From: JAFALK01 sp036500605
Lineage (GTDB): Bacteria; Pseudomonadota; Gammaproteobacteria; Burkholderiales; Burkholderiaceae_C
NCBI GenBank assembly: GCA_036500605.1
Contig: DASYBU010000014.1
Span: 186,001 to 250,000 of the forward strand
Length of the DNA stretch: 64,000 nucleotides
Direction: 5' to 3'
The position numbers and the translations under genes are program-made. The notes under the pieces were generated by a model. The model made no database searches. It saw only the letters and a program-made list of their open reading frames with translations, and was not told the origin of the DNA. Below are positions 28,068 through 37,896 of this stretch, piece by piece. Numbering within the stretch: position 1 is the first letter of the stretch; every line of letters begins with the position of its first letter.

Positions 28068-29201
28068 ATGCGCGTCTGTTCCCTCAACTCGGTCAAGGAT
28101 CGTGTCGTGCTCGGCCAGCCCTTGCCCTTCAGCGTGCGAGACAACAACCGCATGCTGCTGCTGGCGAAGGGGCAGATCATTCATGACGACGAACAGTTGT
28201 CGGATCTGTTCCAGCGCGGCGCCCTGGTCGAGGCCGATGAGCTGCTGGCGGCGGTGCAACCGGTCCGCCGCGAGGATCCGGCGCTGCGTCTGGCGCGCCT
28301 GCCCGCCGATTGGGAACGCACCACGCAAGATGTCCGACGCGCCTTGAGCGCCGAGATCCCGGAACTGGCCGCCTCGCTGCGCAGCGCCACCACGCTGCTG
28401 CTGAGCCTGATTGACAGCGCGCCCGATGTCGCCCTGGCGCAGATTGTTCGCCAGCCGGAATCGAGCTCGGGCCATTACGGCGTCTCCCATTCCGTCCATG
28501 CCGCCACCGCCTGCTATTCGGCCGCACGTTCGCTCGGCTGGGACCCGACCTCGCAGCGTCTGGCTTTCCAGGCTGCGATGACCATGAACCTCGGCATGCT
28601 CGACCTGCAGGGGCGGTTGGCGACGCAAGTCTCACCGCTCACGACCAAGCAGCGCGAACAGATCCAGGCCCATCCGACCCGCAGTGCGGAAATGCTCAGC
28701 GATGCCGGGATTCAAGATGCCGACTGGCTTGAAGCCGTGGCCCAGCACCACGAGCTGCCCGATGGCTCGGGCTACCCGAAGGGCCTCAGCGACATCTGCG
28801 AGCTGGCCGAGATGCTGCGCTTTGCCGATGTCTACACCGCGCGCTTGTCAGCCCGCGCCAGCCGCCCCGCCATGAGCGCGCAACAAGCCGGCCGTGAACT
28901 GCACCAGATGGCCGATGCCAGCCCGCTGGCCAACGCCCTGATCAAGGCCTTCGGCGTGTTTCCGCCCGGCAGCCTGGTCAAGCTGGCCTCGGGCGAGCTG
29001 GGCCTGGTCGTGCGCAATGGCAACAAGGCCCACCATCCGCTGGTGGCCGCGCTGACCAATGCCGCCGGCGAACCGCGCATGACCCCGGTCGTGCGAGACA
29101 GCGCCCTCGACAGCCACGCCGTTGTGGCGCTGCTGCCACCCCATGCCATGCCGATGCGCTTGAGCGAAGAGCGCATTTCCGGGCTGATCGGCGCGACCTG
29201 A
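28068..29201 (+). CDS. HD-GYP-family protein with degenerate HD pair
   Basis: 377 residues. The N-terminal part (to about 120) is of unknown fold. The central region (about 130-270) is an HD-GYP domain: HSVHAATACYSAARSLG, then AAMTMNLGMLDLQ where the HD dyad is expected, then QAHPTRSAEML, QHHELPDGSGYPKGL (GYP motif intact) and RFADVYTARLS. At the HD position Met173-Asn174 replace His-Asp, so a metal ligand pair is lost. HD-GYP enzymes hydrolyse cyclic-di-GMP; this one may be inactive, altered or regulatory. A C-terminal PilZ-unrelated beta region (LASGELGLVVRNG) follows. Four bases separate it from the next gene. Confidence 0.85.
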   Translation: MRVCSLNSVKDRVVLGQPLPFSVRDNNRMLLLAKGQIIHDDEQLSDLFQRGALVEADELLAAVQPVRREDPALRLARLPADWERTTQDVRRALSAEIPELAASLRSATTLLLSLIDSAPDVALAQIVRQPESSSGHYGVSHSVHAATACYSAARSLGWDPTSQRLAFQAAMTMNLGMLDLQGRLATQVSPLTTKQREQIQAHPTRSAEMLSDAGIQDADWLEAVAQHHELPDGSGYPKGLSDICELAEMLRFADVYTARLSARASRPAMSAQQAGRELHQMADASPLANALIKAFGVFPPGSLVKLASGELGLVVRNGNKAHHPLVAALTNAAGEPRMTPVVRDSALDSHAVVALLPPHAMPMRLSEERISGLIGAT

Positions 29202-29205
29202 AACC

Positions 29206-30015
29206 ATGCGGCGACTGAGCTGGCTTGCGAGTCTCGTCCTGGCAGGGTTGCCCGGACTGGCCTGGTCACATTGCTCTCGCGTGCTGGAAGTGCCCGTGGC
29301 GCCGATCGGCCTGGCCGTGACGGCGACCGACGGCAAGGTGGGCGGCATCTATCCCGAGCTGCTGCGCAATCTGGCCGAGGAACCCGGCTGCGAGATGAAC
29401 TTCACGCTGGTGCCGCGCGCCCGTCAGGAATACTTGTTCGAGAACGGCCAGGCTGATCTGCTGGTGCCCGCGCGGCGCTCGCCAAGGCGCGATCAGTCGG
29501 GTGAGTTCATCCCGCTGATCAAGAGCCGCGTGATGTTCGTCTCGCTGCACGCGCTGCCGAACGAGCTGCACAGCATCACGGAGCTGCTGAAGCGCCATGA
29601 GTTGCGCGTGGTCCTCGTGCGGGGCTACGACTACGGCAATGCCTATCTCGCGCTGATCAAGGTGCTGGAGGCGCAAGGCCGGCTGTTGTGGTCGACCGAC
29701 CCGATCTCCGTGATCCGCAGCCTTGAAGCCGACATGGCCGAGCTGACCATCCTGACGCCGACCGTGCTGACCGGCGCGATGCGGGCCGACAGCAAGTACA
29801 GCGCGCAGGTCGACCAGCTCCACTACCAGTCGGTCGACGAGCTGCCCTGGGGCGACAGCGGCGTCTACATCTCGAAGAAGTCCTCGCTCAGCGAGGCTGA
29901 TCGCCAACAGTTGCGGCAATGGCTGCACCACCTGGGCCAATCCGGCGCAACCTGGCGCGCCTTCCAGCGCTACTACCCGGAGCAGACGCTGGGCCAGACG
30001 ATCCGGCCGTATTGA
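29206..30015 (+). CDS. Periplasmic solute-binding protein (family 3-like)
   Basis: 269 residues with a signal peptide (MRRLSWLASLVLAGLPGLAWS). The mature part resembles family 3 ligand-binding domains: GLAVTATDGKVGGIYPELLRNLAEE, then ADLLVPARRSPRRDQ and a C-terminal lobe ending RAFQRYYPEQTLGQ. Such single-copy proteins without ABC transporter genes are common in Burkholderiales and often accompany c-di-GMP proteins. Here it sits four bases after the HD-GYP gene and two bases before a phosphoethanolamine-transferase-like gene. Ligand unknown. Confidence 0.78.
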   Translation: MRRLSWLASLVLAGLPGLAWSHCSRVLEVPVAPIGLAVTATDGKVGGIYPELLRNLAEEPGCEMNFTLVPRARQEYLFENGQADLLVPARRSPRRDQSGEFIPLIKSRVMFVSLHALPNELHSITELLKRHELRVVLVRGYDYGNAYLALIKVLEAQGRLLWSTDPISVIRSLEADMAELTILTPTVLTGAMRADSKYSAQVDQLHYQSVDELPWGDSGVYISKKSSLSEADRQQLRQWLHHLGQSGATWRAFQRYYPEQTLGQTIRPY

Positions 30016-30017
30016 GC

Positions 30018-31751
30018 ATGGTCGTGACCCTCCCTCGACCCGACCGAAGCCCTCGATATGGCCGCTTGATGCTGGCCTTCAATCTGGCCCTGCTGATCGC
30101 GCCGCCCGTGGTGCTGGCGTTCGCCGGGCCGGCGATCCCGCTGGCGCCCTGGGCGCCGCCGTTCGCGCTGTTGCTGTCGCTGCTGACGCTGGCGCTGGTG
30201 CTGCTGTTGACGCGCACCTGGCGCGCTTTCTTCCTCTGGCACTTGCCGCTGCTCGGCGCAGCGCCGGCCTTCATCGCCTATGTGCTGAAGTTCGACGCGC
30301 CGCCCGGCGAGGGCGCATTTGCCGTGGCGCTGACGAGCTCCTGGCACGAGGCCTGGAGCTTTGCCGATGCCTTCGGCCTGCAGCCCTGGCTCATCGCCTG
30401 GTGCGCGGCCCTGCTGCTGTACCTGGTGCTTTCGCTGGCGCTTGGCAAACTCGCGCTGCCGGCCCGGCTGAAGCGCGCCGTGGTCTGGGCCGCGCTTCCG
30501 CTGCTGGCCGCCAGCCTGCTGATGCCGACGCGCTCCGGGCAAGGCCTGGTGCTCGACGTGGGCGAGAACCTCAGTGCCTACCTGACGCTGAGCTATCCCT
30601 TTGGCGGTGCGATCAGCCTGGTCGGCGGGCTGGAAGGCAATGCCGAGGCCTGGGGCTTTTTCAAGGCGCGGCCGCCCTTCGGCGCGCGACAGCTGTCCGC
30701 GCAGGATGGCGCAGAGACCCACATCCTCGTGATCGGCGAATCGGCGCGCGCCGATCATTTCCATCTGCTCGGCTATGAACGCCAGACCACGCCGCATCTG
30801 GAGAAAGTCGACGGCCTGATCAGCTATGGCCACATGTTCTCGACCGGCAACCTGACCATGCTGGCGGTGCCGATGCTGATGACGGGCACCGCGCCGCGCC
30901 ACTACTCGCCCGAGGGTTACGGCGGCAACCTGATCGACCTGGCCAAGGAGGCGGGCTACAGCACCGCTCTGATCACGAACCAGGAGCTCTGGATCTACAA
31001 GCTCTTCCATCCGCGGCCCGATGTCTGGCGACAGGCCTCGGACGCCGTCACCTTGGGCGATCTGCAAGCCATCCCCGACGACCTGATGCTGCCGCCGCTC
31101 GATGCGCTGCTGCGCGCGAAGCCGGCCCGAAAGTTCATCGTGATGCACACCTACGGCAGCCACTGGGACTACTCACAGCGCCTGCCCGACAACGGTTTCG
31201 TGTTCACCGGCATGGGCCGCGAGGCCGTGCGGCAAGCGCTCAAGCAGAACGCGGCCAAGCAGTTCTATACCGACCTCTACGACGACACGATCCTGCATAC
31301 CGACGCCTTGCTCGGCGAGATCATCGAGCGCGCTTCGCGCCTGCCCGGCAAGGTCACCGTCACCTACATCCCCGATCACGGCGAGGCGCTGCCGCTGAGC
31401 GAGAACGCTTCGACCCACGGCTTCGCCCAGTTCCATGTGAGTGAACTGCGCGTGCCTCTGCTGCTCTGGGCCAATGCCGAGTTCAAGACCGCGCATGCCG
31501 CGCAATGGCAGGCGCTGCAGGTGCACCGAGACGAGGTCAGCACGCAAGACGATGTGTTCTACACGATGGCCTCGCTGATGGGCATCGGCTTCCCTGGCCA
31601 GGATGAGGCACGCGATCTCAGTTCGCCGCAATACCGGCCGCAGCGGCTCGAGGATTTGCGCTTCGTGATCGGCCCCAACCGTGATCTGCGGGGGCTGAAG
31701 GACGCGCAGGACTGGCGCAAGGCCTGCGCGCAACTGCAAGCTTGCAACTGA
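30018..31751 (+). CDS. Phosphoethanolamine transferase-like (EptA/CptA family) membrane enzyme
   Basis: 577 residues. Five or so N-terminal membrane helices (about 15-210) are followed by a periplasmic sulfatase-fold domain. Motifs: VIGESARADHFHLLGY (metal-binding Glu), Thr nucleophile region STGNLTMLAVPMLMTG (Thr near 279), HTYGSHWDYSQRLP and PDHGEALPLSENA. These match enzymes that transfer phosphoethanolamine to lipid A or heptose. Start at 30018, two bases past the previous stop; longer readings enter the preceding gene. It follows a solute-binding protein gene, an unusual partner. Exact acceptor unknown. Confidence 0.88.
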   Translation: MVVTLPRPDRSPRYGRLMLAFNLALLIAPPVVLAFAGPAIPLAPWAPPFALLLSLLTLALVLLLTRTWRAFFLWHLPLLGAAPAFIAYVLKFDAPPGEGAFAVALTSSWHEAWSFADAFGLQPWLIAWCAALLLYLVLSLALGKLALPARLKRAVVWAALPLLAASLLMPTRSGQGLVLDVGENLSAYLTLSYPFGGAISLVGGLEGNAEAWGFFKARPPFGARQLSAQDGAETHILVIGESARADHFHLLGYERQTTPHLEKVDGLISYGHMFSTGNLTMLAVPMLMTGTAPRHYSPEGYGGNLIDLAKEAGYSTALITNQELWIYKLFHPRPDVWRQASDAVTLGDLQAIPDDLMLPPLDALLRAKPARKFIVMHTYGSHWDYSQRLPDNGFVFTGMGREAVRQALKQNAAKQFYTDLYDDTILHTDALLGEIIERASRLPGKVTVTYIPDHGEALPLSENASTHGFAQFHVSELRVPLLLWANAEFKTAHAAQWQALQVHRDEVSTQDDVFYTMASLMGIGFPGQDEARDLSSPQYRPQRLEDLRFVIGPNRDLRGLKDAQDWRKACAQLQACN

Positions 31752-31790
31752 AGCAGAGCTTGAGGCGGCGTCAGCGTCGGCTCGGTCGGA

Positions 31791-32573
31791 CTACAGCGAG
31801 AAGTCGTAATCGATCGTCAGCGGCGCATGGTCGCTGAACTTCTTCTCGATGTAGATCGCCTCGCGCTTGGCCAGCGCCGCGAGCTTGGGCGTCGCGAAGT
31901 GATAGTCCAGGCGCCAGCCCACGTTCTTCGCGTAGGCCTGGCCGCGGTTGCTCCACCAGGTGTATTGCTCGGCCTTGTCGTTGAGCGTGCGGAACACGTC
32001 GACCAGGCCGCCATCGCCGAACAGCGTGGTGAGCCAGGCGCGCTCCTCAGGCAGGAAGCCTGAGTTCTTGAGGTTGCCCTTCCAGTTCTTCAGATCGATC
32101 TCCTTGTGCGCGATGTTGATGTCGCCCACCAGGATGAACTCGCGCTCGGCCTTCAACGCGGCGAGCTTGGGCGCCATCGCCGCGAGGAAGCGGAACTTGG
32201 CTTGCTGGCGCTCCTCGCCGCTGGAGCCGCTCGGGAAGTAACAGCTGATCAGGCTGAGCTTGCGGCCGGGCTTGTCAAAGCGCTTCTCGATCCAGCGGCC
32301 CTCGGCATCGAACTCGGGCACGCCCATGCCGACGATCACATCACTGGCTTGCTCACGCGTGTAGAGGCCCACACCCGAGTAACCCTTCTTCTCGGCGTAG
32401 TGGAAATGGCCGCTCAGGTGGCCAGAGGCATCAAACTTGCTAACCACATCCTCGTGCTGAGCCTTGACCTCCTGCACGCCGACGGCGTCGGCCTCCTGCT
32501 GCGGCAGCCAGTCAAAGAAGCCCTTGTTGGCGGCGGAACGGATGCCGTTGAGATTGGCGGTAATGAGGCGCAT
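31791..32573 (-). CDS. xth: Exodeoxyribonuclease III
   Basis: 260 residues, endonuclease/exonuclease/phosphatase family. Hallmarks: MRLITANLNGIRSA (Asn), VGVQEVKAQ (metal-binding Glu), GYSGVGLYTR, FILVGDINIAHKEIDLKNWK and the C-terminal SDHAPLTIDYDF. Removes 3' blocks and cuts at abasic sites in base-excision repair. Convergent with the upstream phosphoethanolamine-transferase-like gene (39 bp between stops). Length and motifs are normal. Confidence 0.95.
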   Translation of the reverse strand: MRLITANLNGIRSAANKGFFDWLPQQEADAVGVQEVKAQHEDVVSKFDASGHLSGHFHYAEKKGYSGVGLYTREQASDVIVGMGVPEFDAEGRWIEKRFDKPGRKLSLISCYFPSGSSGEERQQAKFRFLAAMAPKLAALKAEREFILVGDINIAHKEIDLKNWKGNLKNSGFLPEERAWLTTLFGDGGLVDVFRTLNDKAEQYTWWSNRGQAYAKNVGWRLDYHFATPKLAALAKREAIYIEKKFSDHAPLTIDYDFSL

Positions 32574-32640
32574 GGCGTGAGTCGGGTGGGTGTCGTGGAG
32601 GAGGTCGGCGGCGGGCGGCAGTATCGCAGCGTCGGCTCAG

Positions 32641-32653
32641 GACAACAGTTGTC
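32641..32653. promoter_or_regulatory. Inverted repeat upstream of the TonB-dependent receptor
   Basis: GACAAC-A-GTTGTC, a perfect 6-bp dyad with one-base spacer, 95 bases before the receptor start and beside xth. A 13-base odd palindrome of this type could be a regulator site; no known operator (Fur, for example) matches. The TTGTCT within it might serve as a -35. Confidence 0.4.
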
Positions 32654-32748
32654 TCAAAAACTTAACGATCGCTAACCTGGAATTCAAACGCCATCACATT
32701 GATGGGCAGAATTTCGGGTTTGTACCGAATTTTTAACCGAGGACCAGC

Positions 32749-34980
32749 ATGAACGACAAGTTCAAACCCCTGCATCTCGCTCTCGCCGTCACGGCCGCCG
32801 TGTCGGCTTGGCCGGCCCTGGCCCAGGACGCACCAGCGTCTGAAAAGAACAAGCTCGAAACCGTGGTGGTCACTGCCCAGCGCCGCGCAGAAAACATCAA
32901 GGATGTGCCGACCGCCGTGTCGACCATCAGCGGCGACGCGCTCGACGCGCTCAACGCCAGCGGCGAGGACGTGCGCATGCTGTCGGGCCGCCTGCCCAGC
33001 CTGAACATCGAATCCTCGTTCGGCCGCGCCTTCCCGCGTTTCTATATCCGCGGCTACGGCAACACCGACTTCCACCTGAACGCCTCGCAGCCCGTCTCGC
33101 TCGTTTATGACGACGTGGTGCAGGAGAACCCGATCCTGAAGGGCTTCCCGGTCTTCGACGTGAAGGCGGTGGAAGTGATCGCCGGCCCGCAAGGCACGCT
33201 GTTCGGCCGCAACACGCCGGCCGGCGTGGTGAAGTTTGACTCGGTGGCGCCCTCGCAGCATCAAGATGCGTACGTCAACATCGGCGTCGGCAACTTCAAC
33301 ACGTACAGCTTTGAAGGCGCCGCCAATGTGGCGCTGAACGGCGACTGGGCCGTGCGCGTGTCGGTGCAGGATCAGCATCGCGGCGACTGGGTGGACAACA
33401 CCTACGCCAACGCGCTGACCCCGAAGACCGAGGGCTACAACGACGTGGCCCTGCGCCTGCAAGCGCTCTACAAGAGCAGCGATTTCAGCGCGCTGTTCAA
33501 CATCCACCACCGGGATCTGAACGGCAGCCCGCGCCTGTTCCGCGCCAACATCATCCAGAAGGGCACGAACGATCTGGTGCCGGGCTTCGATCCGAAGAAG
33601 GTCGCCTTCGACGGCAAGAACGAGCAGAACGTGACGGCCACCGGCGGCAGCGCGCGCCTGAAATGGTCGCTGGCCGATTTCGACATCTACTCGATCACCG
33701 GCATCGAGACCGTCAAGCCGTTCTCTCGCGGTGATGTGGACGGCGGCTATGGCGCCGCCTTCTTGCCAGTCTCGGGCCCGGGTTTGATTCCTTTCCCGGT
33801 CGAGACCTCGGATGCGCTGCACGGTCACCGTCAGCTGACCCAGGAAGTTCGTCTCGAATCGAAGTCTTCCGGCCCCTTGAGCTGGCAGGCCGGCCTGTTC
33901 GCCTTTGACGAGCGCTACACCTGGGAAGCACTGGACTACTTGAGCTGCGGCGCGCAGATCTGCCAGGAAGAGACGCACCAGACCAACCGTGCCTACGCGG
34001 CGTTCGGCTCCATCGGCTATCAGGTGACCTCTGCGCTGAAGCTCACGGCCGGCGCGCGCATCACCAAGGACAAGAAGTCCCTGAACAGCACGGCCGTCAT
34101 CGGCACGCTGAACAACTCCAATGGCTCAGGCGCGAGCACCGACGATTCAAAGTGGACCTGGGACACCTCGGCCGTCTATGCGCTCGATCGCAACACGAAC
34201 GTCTACGCAAAGGTCGGCACGGGCTTCCGCGCCTCCGCCATTCTTCCTGCGGGCCTGAATGAAGCATTCGCTGGTGGCATGGTCACGGCATCGCCCGAGA
34301 CGCTGACCTCTTATGAGATCGGCATCAAGAGCGACTTCTGGGAACGCCGCGCCCGACTGTCCGCCGATGTGTTCAGTTATGACGTGAAGGACCTGCAACT
34401 GACGGAAGTCGGCGGCGGCTCGAACAGCAACACCGTCAAGAGCGCCAAGAAGGTGACCGGTCGTGGTCTGGAGCTCAACCTCGACCTGCTGCCCCTGGAC
34501 AACTTGATGGTGCACCTGTCGGGATCGCTCAACGACACCAAGATCAAGGATCCCAACCTGACGGTGGCCGGCTGCGGCCTGGGCGGCACGGTCTGCACGA
34601 TGCTCAATCCTGGCGTGGCCGGGGCGTATCACATCGATGGCAACCCGCTGCCGAACGCGCCGAAGTACGTCGGCAACTTCAACCTGCGCTACGGCTTCCC
34701 GCAGGCCGACGGGAGCGAGCTCTACGTCTACACCGACTGGACCTACCGCAGCAAGGTCAACTTCTTCCTGTACCAGTCGATCGAGTTCACCGGCAAGCCA
34801 CTGACCGAAGGCGGCCTGCGTGGCGGCTACATCTGGAACAACGGCAAGTACGAGTTGGCCGCCTACGTCCGCAACATCACCAACAAGATTCAGACGACGG
34901 GCGCCATCGACTTCAACAACCTGACCGGTTTCATCAACGACCCCCGCACCTACGGCGTCCAGTTCAAGGCGATCTTCTAA
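32749..34980 (+). CDS. TonB-dependent outer-membrane receptor
   Basis: 743 residues. Signal peptide (MNDKFKPLHLALAV..PALAQ), TonB-box-like LETVVVTAQRR, plug domain (about 45-165: VPTAVSTISGDAL, FYIRGYGNTDF, EVIAGPQGTLFGRNTPAGVV) and a C-terminal beta-barrel ending in YGVQFKAIF with the terminal Phe. Imports a large or scarce ligand such as a siderophore or a plant- or microbe-derived compound; the ligand cannot be read from sequence. No siderophore genes or FecIR-type regulators are adjacent, so it is an orphan receptor here. Terminator follows at 35006-35039. Confidence 0.93.
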   Translation: MNDKFKPLHLALAVTAAVSAWPALAQDAPASEKNKLETVVVTAQRRAENIKDVPTAVSTISGDALDALNASGEDVRMLSGRLPSLNIESSFGRAFPRFYIRGYGNTDFHLNASQPVSLVYDDVVQENPILKGFPVFDVKAVEVIAGPQGTLFGRNTPAGVVKFDSVAPSQHQDAYVNIGVGNFNTYSFEGAANVALNGDWAVRVSVQDQHRGDWVDNTYANALTPKTEGYNDVALRLQALYKSSDFSALFNIHHRDLNGSPRLFRANIIQKGTNDLVPGFDPKKVAFDGKNEQNVTATGGSARLKWSLADFDIYSITGIETVKPFSRGDVDGGYGAAFLPVSGPGLIPFPVETSDALHGHRQLTQEVRLESKSSGPLSWQAGLFAFDERYTWEALDYLSCGAQICQEETHQTNRAYAAFGSIGYQVTSALKLTAGARITKDKKSLNSTAVIGTLNNSNGSGASTDDSKWTWDTSAVYALDRNTNVYAKVGTGFRASAILPAGLNEAFAGGMVTASPETLTSYEIGIKSDFWERRARLSADVFSYDVKDLQLTEVGGGSNSNTVKSAKKVTGRGLELNLDLLPLDNLMVHLSGSLNDTKIKDPNLTVAGCGLGGTVCTMLNPGVAGAYHIDGNPLPNAPKYVGNFNLRYGFPQADGSELYVYTDWTYRSKVNFFLYQSIEFTGKPLTEGGLRGGYIWNNGKYELAAYVRNITNKIQTTGAIDFNNLTGFINDPRTYGVQFKAIF

Positions 34981-35005
34981 ACCCACCGCCGTCAACCCTT
35001 GTGAG

Positions 35006-35039
35006 GGCCCGTGCGCTGAAACGCGACGGGCCTTTTTTA
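35006..35039 (+). terminator. Rho-independent terminator after the TonB-dependent receptor
   Basis: Stem GGCCCGT..ACGGGCC with inner GCG/CGC pairing and a short CTGAAA-type loop, followed by six T. It ends the receptor transcript just before the pyrE promoter region. Confidence 0.88.
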
Positions 35040-35061
35040 CGCCCATACAATCCCGCGAATC

Positions 35062-35736
35062 ATGAGTTCAGCCGCCCCCAGCGCCATTGCCCAGGACTTC
35101 GTCAGTTTTGCCGTGGAGGCCGGCGTGCTGCGCTTTGGCGAATTCAAGACCAAGGCGGGGCGCCTGAGCCCGTATTTCTTCAATGCCGGCCTGTTCGATG
35201 ACGGCGCCAAGCTCGATCGTCTGGCGCAGTTTTACGCGCAGTCGCTGCTGGCCTCAGGCCTGCAGTTCGACATGATCTTCGGCCCCGCCTACAAGGGCAT
35301 CACGCTAGCCGCAGCGGTGTCGATCGCGCTTGCGCGCCTCGGGCACAACAAGCCTTTCGCCTACAACCGCAAGGAAGCCAAGGATCACGGCGAAGGCGGC
35401 ACGCTCGTCGGCGCCAAGGTGCAGGGCCGCGTGCTGATCATCGACGATGTGATCTCGGCCGGCACCTCGGTGCGCGAGTCCATCTCGATGATCCGCGCGG
35501 CCGGTGCCACGCCTTGCGGCGTGTCCATCGCCCTGGATCGCCAGGAAAAAGCGGCTGAAAACGGGGTCGATCAGCCCTGGTCTGCCGTGCAGTACGTTAC
35601 GCAGCAGCTGCAGCTGCCGGTGGTCTCGATTGCGGGACTCGCGGACTTGTTGCACTATCTGCAAACTACCAGCAACCCAGGCGTGACGGCGTACGAAGCC
35701 GCCGTGCAGGCCTATCGCGATCGTTACGGGGTCTGA
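35062..35736 (+). CDS. pyrE: Orotate phosphoribosyltransferase
   Basis: 224 residues. Key motif VLIIDDVISAGTSVRESI is the PRPP-binding loop; FGPAYKGITLAAAVSIAL and FAYNRKEAKDHGEGGTLVGA carry the catalytic Lys region. Makes OMP from orotate and PRPP in pyrimidine synthesis. Begins 22 bp after the receptor terminator. Its TGA overlaps the next ATG by one base (TGATG), so the DUF4124 gene is co-translated. Confidence 0.97.
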   Translation: MSSAAPSAIAQDFVSFAVEAGVLRFGEFKTKAGRLSPYFFNAGLFDDGAKLDRLAQFYAQSLLASGLQFDMIFGPAYKGITLAAAVSIALARLGHNKPFAYNRKEAKDHGEGGTLVGAKVQGRVLIIDDVISAGTSVRESISMIRAAGATPCGVSIALDRQEKAAENGVDQPWSAVQYVTQQLQLPVVSIAGLADLLHYLQTTSNPGVTAYEAAVQAYRDRYGV

Positions 35737-36425
35737 TGCGCACTCTTGCAGCAGTTTCTTGTTTGTTGTTGATGTCGGGCTTGGCAGCCCTGTCGGCAGT
35801 TCCATCGCTTGCGCACGCCGCGGATAACTCGGCCGACTCGGGCCGCGCGATCTACACCTGCACCGCGCCGGACGGGCGCAAGCTGACCTCGGACCGACCG
35901 ATCGCCGATTGCTCGGCCCGCGAGCAACGTGTGCTCAATGCCGACGGTTCGCTGCGCACGATCCTGCCGCCCTTCCTCTCGCCCGAGGAGCGCGCGGCCA
36001 AGGAAGCCAATGACCGCAAGGCCGCCGCGGCCCGAGCGGCGCAGGCTGATGTCGTGCGGCGTGATCGCAACCTGATGCAGCGCTTCCCCAACGAGGCCGC
36101 CCACAAGCGCGCCCGCTCCGAAGCGCTGGACGATGTGAACAAGTCCATGAGGGTGTCCGAACAGCGGCTGAAGGATCTCGCCGCCGAGCGCAAGCCCTTG
36201 ATGGAAGAAGCGCAGTTCTATGCCGGCAAGCCCATGCCTTCCAAGCTCAAGCAACAGCTCGACGCGAACGATGCTTCGTCCGAGGCGCAGCAGCAGCTGA
36301 TCGAGAACCAGAAGGCGGAACTGGTGCGCATCAACGGCCGCTTCGACCGCGAGCTGGCGCGGCTGCGCAAGCTCTGGAACGGCGCGGCACCGGGCAGTCT
36401 CCCGCCCGAAGCCGATGACCGCTGA
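35736..36425 (+). CDS. DUF4124-domain exported protein
   Basis: 229 residues. Signal peptide (MRTLAAVSCLLLMSGLAAL..AHA), then a DUF4124-type segment (AIYTCTAPDGRKLTSDRPIADCSAREQRV) with two Cys, followed by a long charged helical region (about 85-215) with PPFLSPEERAAKEANDRKAAAARAAQ. The layout is a periplasmic or envelope protein with a small disulfide domain and coiled-coil tail. Function unknown. It is coupled to pyrE by TGATG, but the two are unlikely to share a pathway. Convergent with gatB (10 bp between stops). Confidence 0.85.
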   Translation: MRTLAAVSCLLLMSGLAALSAVPSLAHAADNSADSGRAIYTCTAPDGRKLTSDRPIADCSAREQRVLNADGSLRTILPPFLSPEERAAKEANDRKAAAARAAQADVVRRDRNLMQRFPNEAAHKRARSEALDDVNKSMRVSEQRLKDLAAERKPLMEEAQFYAGKPMPSKLKQQLDANDASSEAQQQLIENQKAELVRINGRFDRELARLRKLWNGAAPGSLPPEADDR

Positions 36426-36435
36426 ACGAGCCTGA

Positions 36436-37890
<1,455 letters not shown>

Positions 37891-37896
37891 AACGCG

